The position numbers were made by a program, and so were the translations under genes. Below the pieces are notes generated by a model. The model ran no database searches. It was given only the letters and a program-made list of their open reading frames with translations, and was not told the DNA's origin. Positions 1-7,857 of a stretch of 64,000 nt of DNA are shown here, piece after piece; the first letter of the stretch is position 1; each line of letters begins with the position of its first letter. Source of the DNA: a virus; the IMG/VR virus record IMGVR_UViG_3300028557_002174, positions 1 through 64,000 of that record, one strand, 5' to 3'.

Positions 1-1
1 T

Positions 2-469
2 GGTGGTGGAATTAATACCGGAGCTGGTACTATAACCCTTGTTGGTGGTGACATTGACATGAGTGCTGCGCCTGGTAACATCGAAGGTGGTGGTGTTGCA
101 AACCTTCTTAACTTTGATAACGTCACCGCAAACAGTAAGTCGTTTGATATTCCTCACCCAACAAAAGAAGGATGGAGATTGAGATACGGTAACTTGGAAG
201 GTCCTGAACACGGAGTTTACTTCAGAGGACACGCAACAAGTAAAGTGATTGAACTCCCTGATTATTGGATAGGACTTGTTCACGACACAGATTGGACAGT
301 TCAACTTACACCAATCTCAGGACCTTGTGTTCACTGGGTTGAGAAGATTGAAAACAATAAGGTTTACATTAACTGTCAAGATGGAACACCAAATTGTTAC
401 TTCACAGTCTTCGCAGAACGTAAGGATGTATCTAAAGTTCTGTTGGAATACAAACCGATAAAAGAATAA
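2..469 (+). CDS. C-terminal part of a virion/tail-fibre-like protein (5' truncated)
   Basis: The reading frame is open from the left edge of the window, so only the last ~155 codons are present; the ATG at 59 is internal. The visible part opens with a Gly-rich stretch, then a compact beta-rich domain with the motif EGWRLRYGNLEGPEHGVYFRG. I associate this domain type with structural proteins of T4-like marine phages, from memory and without a search. It ends 13 nt before a strong terminator, so it is the last gene of a rightward transcript. A role in the virion is inferred; the exact part (fibre, neck or other appendage) cannot be told. Confidence 0.6.
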   Translation, partial: GGGINTGAGTITLVGGDIDMSAAPGNIEGGGVANLLNFDNVTANSKSFDIPHPTKEGWRLRYGNLEGPEHGVYFRGHATSKVIELPDYWIGLVHDTDWTVQLTPISGPCVHWVEKIENNKVYINCQDGTPNCYFTVFAERKDVSKVLLEYKPIKE

Positions 470-481
470 AGATTATAAAAG

Positions 482-509
482 AAAAGGGGGTTGAAAAACC
501 CCCTTTTTT
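482..509. terminator. Rho-independent terminator, possibly bidirectional
   Basis: An 11-bp perfect stem (482-492 with 497-507) around a GAAA tetraloop is followed by a T run on the + strand. It lies between the end of a rightward gene (469) and the end of a leftward gene (512). The A-rich 5' flank would give a U-rich tail on the other strand, so it may serve both convergent transcripts. Confidence 0.85.
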
Positions 510-511
510 AT

Positions 512-1258
512 TTAACGATTGTCAATATAAATAATAACTTCATTATAATACTCTATAAAATGTTCGTTCCATAAGTCCCATTTTATATCAAAACCATCAA
601 TAGAGTATATTTCAAATTTTTTAAATTTAGTTAAGTAGTTGTCTCTAAAATTTCTAAATTTATTCTTATTCAGTGGGGTATTCAAATGCCACTCACCTGT
701 AATTTTTTTCACATTCAAAAGAATATACTCAATATTCTCATCGTTGAATATATCGTATTCACCACCTTCACAATCAGTTTTCATAAAATCTATCTTACCC
801 AATGAATATAAATCTATAAATGTTGAGAATTTAATAGACTCCATTTCATTTTCCCCACCAAAAAGTTGTGAATTTTCAATAATATTATTTTCGGGTCCAA
901 TCCCTTTGAATATTTGAGTTACAGGATTACCTATAGTGTTTTTAACTAAAGTTTTAAACTCTTTTTTACTTGGCTCAAAACAAAAAACGTGTTTTGGATT
1001 TTTATGTAAAATTGAATATGTGAAAGGACCAAGACTTGCCCCGATATCTAAAACAATATCACTTGGTTCCACTTCAAAAAATCTTTCATAAATCCTCCAT
1101 TCAAAAATTTCAGATATTAAAGAATTCTTATGAAACTCACTTATATGAATTGCAGAACCATCTTGATTTATGTGCCAAAGATATTGTGTCTCACCATCAA
1201 CGTCGTATTCAACAGGATTACTCATCCAACCCCAATCAAAATTTGAAATATCTATCAT
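512..1258 (-). CDS. FkbM-family SAM-dependent methyltransferase
   Basis: 248 residues. A class I SAM-binding motif (VLDIGASLGPF, around residue 70), an acidic residue at the end of beta-2 (CFEPSKKEF), and the KTDCEGGEYDIF motif near residue 160 are typical of the FkbM family (Methyltransf_21). Members usually O-methylate sugars or polyketides. The start overlaps by 4 nt the stop of the upstream 763-residue glycosyltransferase, so the two are translationally coupled, and a methylated sugar added by that enzyme is a plausible product. The exact acceptor is unknown. There are no signs of damage. Confidence 0.85.
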   Translation of the reverse strand: MIDISNFDWGWMSNPVEYDVDGETQYLWHINQDGSAIHISEFHKNSLISEIFEWRIYERFFEVEPSDIVLDIGASLGPFTYSILHKNPKHVFCFEPSKKEFKTLVKNTIGNPVTQIFKGIGPENNIIENSQLFGGENEMESIKFSTFIDLYSLGKIDFMKTDCEGGEYDIFNDENIEYILLNVKKITGEWHLNTPLNKNKFRNFRDNYLTKFKKFEIYSIDGFDIKWDLWNEHFIEYYNEVIIYIDNR

Positions 1259-3546
1259 ATTGGTAAACTATTGAACACTGTTAATGGTGAAATAGACTTT
1301 TCACAAATGTGTTGTTTATCCGTTCCTTTCCAAACAGGACACCAATCCCAATCACCTGGGTCAAACTTAAAGTTGGTATTTGCCCAACAAGAGTTACAAG
1401 CGTTTTCGTTGATTATTCTTGTGATGTTGGTTTGAAACTCGTGGTGTTTGGGGGTGAATCCACTAATCATTACGGTATGTTTACCAACACCCCAATTCAT
1501 CCAAGCCATGCCTGAACTTGGGGATACTAAGAATTCTGAATGATAAAGGATGTTAAGTGCATCATTGAGAGATTTTCCGTAAATACATTTCGCACCTTTA
1601 ACAGAGTATGGTTTTGTTGTAAGAATTACAACTTCATAACCTTTTTTAATTAATTGGTCTGTTAAGTAACACCATCCTTCATAAGTCCATTCTTTACAAC
1701 CCGCTGTTGATTCGGGAGCCAAGACAACGTATTTGTTTTTGAATGGTCTTTCCTTTACATCAAAGAAAATACCATAATTACGTTCAACATAATCAAGACC
1801 TAAAATATCTGTTGCGGTTTGTTGAAGTGGTAGTGTTTGAATATAGTTCGGATAACTGTCTAACTTATTCCATTTTCCTTCTTCAGACATAAACCAACCA
1901 ACTCTATAAAGTGCGTGACAGTTTGTAGAACGTCCTGGTTCAATAAATTCAATACTTTCATAGTTAGGGTTATTTTTAAACCAACTATTGTGGAAGGTAC
2001 TCAAAACTACCTGACAGTTATGTTTTTTCTGAAATTCTATTGCATATGGTGCCCAAGCAATTGTATCACCAATTGATTTTGATTCAAATGAAATAAGAAC
2101 TCTTTTTCCTGTTAAATCAAGTTCCCCAACAATTTTACCATTAACTCTAATCCTCCACTTTGTATAATATTTTCTACCACATTGAACCCAATGATTGTTT
2201 TTCATGGTATGAGAATGAATTACATTATCTTTCTCATCTAAAAACTCAACAAAATAAGTTCTATCTTCATCACCTGATATATCAACCTTTGGGCCGTCAA
2301 GATAAAAAACAGAAATTTTATTATTGTCAACGTCGGTCTTTTTATGGTTTTTCATGAACTCAACAACGGTATTATAACCGATTTCACCAATTCTTTCCCA
2401 AGAGAATTCTTTATGAATCTCAATAGCATCTTTAATTGCGTCTAATTTACATTGTTTGTAATTTTTATAAACAAACCTCATCTTTTCTGATAAATCATTG
2501 AAATCAGGTTCATAATAGTTTCCTGGTAAATCGCTCATTGTGTATCTACCGTAGTCATTTGAATTCGCCGGTTTTTCACCAATAATCTTTACAGGAATAC
2601 CCTTACCTTCGGCAAACTCCATTTGAGCGCAACACTCAGAATAAATTGACGGGGTACCACAAGCCATGGCTTCGATAAGTGGTAAGTTCCATCCTTCAGA
2701 CCTTGCACAAGAAACAAACACGTGACCTGTTTTAAGGTATTTGATATAATCTTCTCTTGTTGGGAAGTGAATCATTTTGATTCTTGGGTCAGTTAGACCG
2801 TAAGCCTCCAATCGTTCCTCAGTGGTTTTATAACCATCCATTTCTTCACCCCACATATTGTCAATCGACACAACCAAATCTACGGGTTCGTCAGGTGAGA
2901 ACGTCTTTAAGAATGTTTGAATTATTTCCTTGGTTGATTTTCTGTAATCCCAACGACCAAACAATAGAAACTTGAACCGACCATCATTATATTGTTCCAA
3001 CTTTTCAACTTCTTCAGGAAAGAATGTATGAATATCAACACCTTCAGGTACAACTTTAACTTTGTTTGGGTTAGCGCCTTGGTTGATAGTACATTCTCTT
3101 TGCCATTTACTTGGAACCCAAATCTCGTCGTACTTTAAAAGTTCGTTGAAGAACTCTTCAGGTTGTAAAGTTGATTCCCAAACGTTATACGCTATTTTTG
3201 GACCAACATAATCTTGATAGAAGATATGATGGTTTGTTTCACTTAATACAATGTTAACGTCTTGAAAAAACTCTTTTGACTTGTCAGGGTAAATTAGAAA
3301 GTCCTCTAACTTACCTTCAGAGTTATACAAAATCTGTTTGTATAACATTGATTTATCGACATCATTAATGTAAGGTTCGTTATCATGGGGGGTTAAGTTA
3401 TAACCATTCCAACTGTTACCAACAGTAAAGTTTCTTACTTTAACTTTTGTGTGTTTTGATAGTTCTCTTAAAAAATCTCTTGTGTGGTTATTATACCCTG
3501 TTGTTCCGATGTAAGACCCATGAACATAAATTTTTGGTTTTTCCAT
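1255..3546 (-). CDS. Fused glycosyltransferase: GT4 domain plus TibC/Aah-like protein O-heptosyltransferase
   Basis: 763 residues in two parts. Residues ~1-400 are a GT-B, GT4-type glycosyltransferase: PSKWQRECTINQGANPNKV (~145), FGRWDYRKS (~195), and the nucleotide-sugar motif SEGWNLPLIEAMACGTPS (~283-300). Residues ~405-763 match the autotransporter strand-loop-strand O-heptosyltransferase family (TibC/Aah): a short beta domain, SFESKSIGDTIAWAPYA (~486), and a C-terminal four-cysteine cluster (CNSCW ~715, WCP ~737, HIC ~746) that corresponds to the iron finger of TibC. That family transfers heptose from ADP-heptose to Ser/Thr of adhesins. ADP-heptose genes lie at 10103, 12034 and 13833. Target is inferred: perhaps the Thr-rich proteins at 14882-22899. 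Start is ATG; it is divergent from the gene at 3603. Confidence 0.82.
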   Translation of the reverse strand: MEKPKIYVHGSYIGTTGYNNHTRDFLRELSKHTKVKVRNFTVGNSWNGYNLTPHDNEPYINDVDKSMLYKQILYNSEGKLEDFLIYPDKSKEFFQDVNIVLSETNHHIFYQDYVGPKIAYNVWESTLQPEEFFNELLKYDEIWVPSKWQRECTINQGANPNKVKVVPEGVDIHTFFPEEVEKLEQYNDGRFKFLLFGRWDYRKSTKEIIQTFLKTFSPDEPVDLVVSIDNMWGEEMDGYKTTEERLEAYGLTDPRIKMIHFPTREDYIKYLKTGHVFVSCARSEGWNLPLIEAMACGTPSIYSECCAQMEFAEGKGIPVKIIGEKPANSNDYGRYTMSDLPGNYYEPDFNDLSEKMRFVYKNYKQCKLDAIKDAIEIHKEFSWERIGEIGYNTVVEFMKNHKKTDVDNNKISVFYLDGPKVDISGDEDRTYFVEFLDEKDNVIHSHTMKNNHWVQCGRKYYTKWRIRVNGKIVGELDLTGKRVLISFESKSIGDTIAWAPYAIEFQKKHNCQVVLSTFHNSWFKNNPNYESIEFIEPGRSTNCHALYRVGWFMSEEGKWNKLDSYPNYIQTLPLQQTATDILGLDYVERNYGIFFDVKERPFKNKYVVLAPESTAGCKEWTYEGWCYLTDQLIKKGYEVVILTTKPYSVKGAKCIYGKSLNDALNILYHSEFLVSPSSGMAWMNWGVGKHTVMISGFTPKHHEFQTNITRIINENACNSCWANTNFKFDPGDWDWCPVWKGTDKQHICEKSISPLTVFNSLPI

Positions 3547-3602
3547 ATAAAGTGTTAAGTTGATTATTGAAAATATATTATTTTATTCTATTTTTTCAAC
3601 AT

Positions 3603-4247
3603 ATGGCAAATGGTATTTATAAAATTACAGAAGATTTTGAGAAAGCTCTTTCAGATTATACGGGTGCACCATATGTGATTACCGTAGATAATATGAGTAA
3701 TGCTTTGTTTTTGGCGTTGTATTATGAAAAAAACGTTAAAAAAAGTATTACTGATGATAAAGTAGGAATTCCTTGTAGAACATATCCTTCGGTTCCGTGT
3801 GAGATTATTCATGCGGGTCTTAAAGTTGATTTTGAACCTATTGAAGGTAAAACAATTAAAGGTATGTACCAACTCAAGGGAAGTAATGTTTGGGATTCGG
3901 CATTAAGTTTTACAGCTGATATGTATAAACCAAACCAACACATTTGTGTTTCATTCACAGGTCCTTACAAACATTTCAAATTAAGTAAGGGTGGTGCAAT
4001 ATTGACAGATAGTCTTGAGGCGTATCACTGGTTTAAAAGAGCGAGATATAGTGGAAGACGTGAATGTTCTTATCATGACGATTACTTAGATATGATAGGG
4101 TGGAACTTCTACATGATGCCTGAATTGGCTGCAAGAGGATTACTTCTTATGAACCAATTCTACAATCTTGATGGTAGTAAAAAACATAACGAGGATTTGG
4201 AATTACCATATCCTGATTTATCAAAGTTTGATGTTTATAAACAATGA
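3603..4247 (+). CDS. Short DegT/DnrJ/EryC1-type sugar aminotransferase-like protein
   Basis: 214 residues from the ATG at 3603; an upstream in-frame TTG at 3567 lies in the divergent promoter region and is unlikely. The N-terminal part (FEKALSDYTGAPYVITVDN) and the segment SFTGPYKHFKLSKGGAILT match the fold-type I PLP enzymes of the DegT/DnrJ/EryC1/StrS family, where the lysine before the Gly-Gly would bind PLP. Typical members have ~370 residues; this one lacks most of the C-terminal domain, so it may be a minimal enzyme or a non-catalytic relative. It overlaps the next gene (NeuD-like acetyltransferase) by 4 nt. An aminotransferase plus acetyltransferase pair is the usual way to make N-acetylated amino sugars. 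Confidence 0.65.
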   Translation: MANGIYKITEDFEKALSDYTGAPYVITVDNMSNALFLALYYEKNVKKSITDDKVGIPCRTYPSVPCEIIHAGLKVDFEPIEGKTIKGMYQLKGSNVWDSALSFTADMYKPNQHICVSFTGPYKHFKLSKGGAILTDSLEAYHWFKRARYSGRRECSYHDDYLDMIGWNFYMMPELAARGLLLMNQFYNLDGSKKHNEDLELPYPDLSKFDVYKQ

Positions 4248-4822
4248 AAAAAGCTTTGATTGGGTATGGGGGACACGCTCGTGAGGTTATGGCTCAAATG
4301 GGAGTTAAACTTACTTGTTTTGTTGACGATGAATATGTTGTTGAAGGAACACTACCATTATCAAAGTTTAACCCAAAAAAATATGCTTTGATGGTTGCAG
4401 TTGCAGACTCAAAGGATAGGTTTGATATAGTTCAAAGATTACCAAAAGAAACAAAATATTTTACTTGGATTCACCCAACTGCTTTAATCATGAGTGATGA
4501 TGTTGAAATTGGTGAAGGTAGTTTTATAGGTGCTCATTCAATCTTAACAACTAATATAAAAATAGGTAAACATGCGTTACTAAATAGAGGTAACCATATT
4601 GGTCACGATTGTGAAATTGGTAATTATTTTAGTGCGATGCCAGGAGCAATTGTTTCAGGTAATGTTACAATTCATGATTTAGTTTATATGGGTAATAATT
4701 CATCAATTAAGGAAAAATTATCAATTCATTCATTAACAACTATAGGTATGAATGGTGCGGTTGTTAAAGACATAGAAGAACTAGGAATTTATGTCGGTGT
4801 CCCAACAAAAAAAATATTATAA
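4244..4822 (+). CDS. NeuD/PglD-family sugar O- or N-acetyltransferase
   Basis: 192 residues. It begins with a Rossmann-like MKKALIGYGGHAREVM, which is the N-terminal signature of NeuD/PglD acyltransferases, followed from ~residue 85 by left-handed beta-helix hexapeptide repeats (VEIGEGSFIGAHSIL, KIGKHALLNRGNHIGHDCEIG), with the catalytic-type His in NHIGHD. The end GVPTKKIL is the usual closing of the family. It should transfer acetyl from acetyl-CoA to an amino or hydroxyl group of a nucleotide sugar. It sits between the aminotransferase-like gene (4-nt overlap) and a glycosyltransferase-like gene (overlap of 1 nt). Confidence 0.85.
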   Translation: MKKALIGYGGHAREVMAQMGVKLTCFVDDEYVVEGTLPLSKFNPKKYALMVAVADSKDRFDIVQRLPKETKYFTWIHPTALIMSDDVEIGEGSFIGAHSILTTNIKIGKHALLNRGNHIGHDCEIGNYFSAMPGAIVSGNVTIHDLVYMGNNSSIKEKLSIHSLTTIGMNGAVVKDIEELGIYVGVPTKKIL

Positions 4823-5823
4823 TGAAAGATTTAATCTTAATTACCGCTTATTGTCCTGACGAACATAGAGAAAATATTCTAAGAAATTTAGTAAATTCAC
4901 TCTTAAAATTTAAAGATACTTTTGATACTTTAATTGTTAGTCATACACCAATCCCTTTTGATATTCAAAATAAAGTTAATTATTGTTTTTATGATAGTAA
5001 AAATGAGATACTTACTGATTGGGATTTACTTAACCAACCTTGGTTTAATCCAAATAATGAAAGAAGAATTCAGTCTTCATTTTTAACTGGAAAAAATACA
5101 CATCTTGCAATATGGAGAATGATGATATTGGGATTTTCGTTAGCAAAAAATATGGGATATAACAAAGTTCACCACATTGAGTACGATTGTAATATTGAAA
5201 ACATTGAAGAGTTTAAAAATAACTCTGTATTATTAGATGAATTTGATTCTGTAATTTATATTGATAGTAGAGAAAATGTTGATGACATTTTATTCGGAAG
5301 TTTCCAATCATATTTGTTACCAACATTAGATAAGTTTCTGATTAATTTAGATGAGGGAAAAATAGTTGAGATGATTAGACAATCAGAAACTAAATCACCT
5401 GAATTGATGCTTCAGAAAATATTGGAAGATAGTGGAAAAGTTTTTAAAAAAGACAGACATAGTCTCGAAGTAAATGGAAATAAATTCGGTATAATTGATG
5501 GACAAGTTGGTGTTAAGTTTATACCATGGGCGGTACCTTTTTACGATAAATTAAACGATACTATTGGATTTGTTGTTTGGAATACAAAAAATCAAAATGG
5601 TGTTGAACACATTATAATTCTTAATAATGATAGGATTGTTAATATACCAACAACATTATTAAACCATTGGAGATTAGTTAATTTAGGTAATGTAAATGAA
5701 ATCCAAAGTATATTAATAATTGAAAATGGTGAAATTAGAAATAAATTTAAATTAAATAGTAATGAAGAAATTGATATCTTCAAAAAAAGTAGTTTCAGAT
5801 ATAAAGAATCATTTCAAATATGA
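4822..5823 (+). CDS. Putative glycosyltransferase-like protein
   Basis: 333 residues. The first ~190 resemble the N-terminal domain of the protein at 7854 (both begin with MK-(D/K)-(L/I)-(I/V)-LI-(T/S)-(A/T)-YC and continue through a similar alpha/beta domain), and a HHIEYDCNI motif near residue 120 sits where GT-A enzymes carry their metal-binding DxD. The remaining ~140 residues form a beta-rich region seen in the middle of the 7854 protein. No family name can be given with certainty. It lies in a tight operon with acetyltransferases, so a role in building the same glycan is likely. Confidence 0.5.
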   Translation: MKDLILITAYCPDEHRENILRNLVNSLLKFKDTFDTLIVSHTPIPFDIQNKVNYCFYDSKNEILTDWDLLNQPWFNPNNERRIQSSFLTGKNTHLAIWRMMILGFSLAKNMGYNKVHHIEYDCNIENIEEFKNNSVLLDEFDSVIYIDSRENVDDILFGSFQSYLLPTLDKFLINLDEGKIVEMIRQSETKSPELMLQKILEDSGKVFKKDRHSLEVNGNKFGIIDGQVGVKFIPWAVPFYDKLNDTIGFVVWNTKNQNGVEHIIILNNDRIVNIPTTLLNHWRLVNLGNVNEIQSILIIENGEIRNKFKLNSNEEIDIFKKSSFRYKESFQI

Positions 5824-6374
5824 ATATAGAAAACATACATCTTTGGCATGCAGATAGGGGTACCTATTTTGACCGACATGTAAACATAATTTCATGGAGT
5901 GACCAATACAATGTTAGGGTTGGTAAATACAATTCAATTGGTAGGGATTGTAATTTTTTCTTACACGCTAATCACAGACCTGACTGGGTTACAACCTCAT
6001 CACAACTTTGGGGTCCTGTAAATCACGAGATTGCTCAAATGCATATGGATATGGGCCACCCATCCTGCAAAGGTGACATTATTATTGAAAATGACGTATG
6101 GATTGGTGCTAACTCAACGATTATGTCAGGTATAAAAATTGGTAATGGTGCTATAGTGGCGGCTGGTTCTACAGTTACTAAAGATGTTCCTCCATACGCA
6201 ATTGTTGCCGGTAATCCTGCTAAAGTTGTTAAGTATAGATTTACCGAAGAGCAAATTGAAAAACTATTATCAATTTCTTGGTGGGATTGGGATGAACAAA
6301 AAATTAGAGACAATGCAATGGATATGTGGTCCGATGATATAGATGGGTTTATTAATAAGTTTTATGGAAATTAA
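5820..6374 (+). CDS. CatB-related hexapeptide O-acetyltransferase
   Basis: 184 residues. Hexapeptide beta-helix with the xenobiotic acetyltransferase (CatB/VatD-like) pattern: a loop insertion FFLHANHRPDWVTTSS containing the catalytic-type His, then IIIENDVWIGANSTIMSG, AIVAAGSTVTKDVPPYAIVAGNPAK and a C-terminal helix ending near SWWDWDEQKI. These enzymes acetylate sugars or antibiotics from acetyl-CoA; in glycan clusters such as this one they usually act on the sugar. It overlaps the previous gene by 4 nt and the next by 11 nt. Confidence 0.85.
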   Translation: MNIENIHLWHADRGTYFDRHVNIISWSDQYNVRVGKYNSIGRDCNFFLHANHRPDWVTTSSQLWGPVNHEIAQMHMDMGHPSCKGDIIIENDVWIGANSTIMSGIKIGNGAIVAAGSTVTKDVPPYAIVAGNPAKVVKYRFTEEQIEKLLSISWWDWDEQKIRDNAMDMWSDDIDGFINKFYGN

Positions 6375-7857
6375 AAAAATAATATTTGCAAGTGATGACT
6401 CTTATTTCTTAGAGTTTTGGCCAATTCAGGCTAAATTGTGTCGAGAAATATTTGGTTGGGAACCAGTCCTTTTTAAAATTTCTGATGAAGATAGTGAGTT
6501 CTATGATGATGGAAACGGATTGGTAAAAAATGTTAAATTTGTTGAAGGAATACACACAGCAATTCAAGCCTGTACCGTTAGAATGTTCGGTACCAAATAC
6601 TTTCCTGATGATGTTTGTATTTGTGGTGATTTAGATATGTTGATGATTAATAAAAATTATTTTGTCGAACAACTAAAACACTACTCAGAAGATTCTTTAG
6701 TTATCATGTCGAGTGATGCATATGACTTAAGCAGACCTGAATCAAATGACTTGTTTCAAGAAGAACCACTACCATTCAAACAAGAGATGTATGGTTATAT
6801 CTACAACGCAGGTAAGGGTAAAACTTTTACAAAAATTTTAAATTCTGATTGTTCTTTTGACGAATTTATGAATAGACACTCAAACTACAAAGATGGTTAT
6901 AAAATTATGTGGTTGATTGATGAGTTCTATTTTTCAGATTGTGTAAATACCAATCAACACGATGTTGAAATCATCAAATTAAAACGAGGGCATTATAGTA
7001 AATTTTTAACCCCAAGGAGAATTGAAAGACATAACTTTCCTGTAGAATTAAAATGGGACGGTGAAATAGAAAACCAAAAAAAATATGGGGTGTATGATTT
7101 AGATAAGTTGAAACAAGGTTTTTATATTGATGTTAATTGTGTTAGACCTTACAGTGATTATAAAGATGCTATTGATGAGGTTGTAAATATTATTCTTGAA
7201 AATCAGAACAATAGTGATATGTATGGTCTGGGTCTAAAATACAATACAGACAAAGTATTGGAACATAGATATGATAGAATTTATGAAAAGTTTTTGGAAC
7301 CATTAAGTAATAAAAAAATAAAATTATTTGAAATTGGTTCTGGTAGCGAAGCGGCGTCTTTTAGAATGTGGATTGAATATTTTAAAAACGGTATGATTTA
7401 CGCTATGGATATCTCTGAAGAAAGAAATCAAGAAAGAGGTATTATGTATAAAGGTGACCAAAGTAAAATCGAAGACTTGGAAAGAATGTTTAATTTGATA
7501 GGTCAGTGTGATGTTATTATTGATGACGGAAGTCACCAACCACAACACCAAATAGAAACATTTAATTACCTATTTGAAAATATGTTAAAAGAAGGTGGAG
7601 TTTACATCATTGAAGATATTGAATGTAACTATTGGAATCCCAAAGAAACCATATATGGATATGAGATTGGTAATTATAATGTTATTGATTATTTTTCTTC
7701 AGTCCCACACAAAATAAACTCTAACTTTAGTAGGGTTAAAAATCACCAAAATATTGAATCAATTACGCATTATAAGAATTGTATTATTATAACTAAAAAA
7801 AGTGTTGAAGAAATTTTAGGTGTTAAAAAAGATTATAGATTTGGATTTATGTTATGA
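6364..7857 (+). CDS. Two-domain protein: GT-A-like glycosyltransferase plus MycF-type methyltransferase
   Basis: 497 residues from the ATG at 6364, chosen over an upstream in-frame start at 6343 because the conserved domain begins at MEIKKIIFASDDSYFLEFW. The N-terminal half has a DVCICGDLDMLMI segment (~residue 90) with a DxD-like motif, as in GT-A glycosyltransferases. From ~residue 290 there is a SAM methyltransferase: LFEIGSGSEAASFRMWIEYF (~320), a YAMDI beta-2 end, a GDQS motif, VIIDDGSHQPQHQ (~384) and YIIEDIECNYW, which match sugar O-methyltransferases of the MycE/MycF kind. A single polypeptide could add and then methylate a sugar. Overlaps neighbours on both sides (11 nt and 4 nt). 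Confidence 0.7.
   Translation: MEIKKIIFASDDSYFLEFWPIQAKLCREIFGWEPVLFKISDEDSEFYDDGNGLVKNVKFVEGIHTAIQACTVRMFGTKYFPDDVCICGDLDMLMINKNYFVEQLKHYSEDSLVIMSSDAYDLSRPESNDLFQEEPLPFKQEMYGYIYNAGKGKTFTKILNSDCSFDEFMNRHSNYKDGYKIMWLIDEFYFSDCVNTNQHDVEIIKLKRGHYSKFLTPRRIERHNFPVELKWDGEIENQKKYGVYDLDKLKQGFYIDVNCVRPYSDYKDAIDEVVNIILENQNNSDMYGLGLKYNTDKVLEHRYDRIYEKFLEPLSNKKIKLFEIGSGSEAASFRMWIEYFKNGMIYAMDISEERNQERGIMYKGDQSKIEDLERMFNLIGQCDVIIDDGSHQPQHQIETFNYLFENMLKEGGVYIIEDIECNYWNPKETIYGYEIGNYNVIDYFSSVPHKINSNFSRVKNHQNIESITHYKNCIIITKKSVEEILGVKKDYRFGFML

Noticed and set aside
3567-3602. N-terminal extension of the DegT-like protein from TTG 3567
   Set aside because: The extension lies in the divergent promoter region, starts with TTG, and adds 12 residues (KIYYFILFFQH type) outside the domain.
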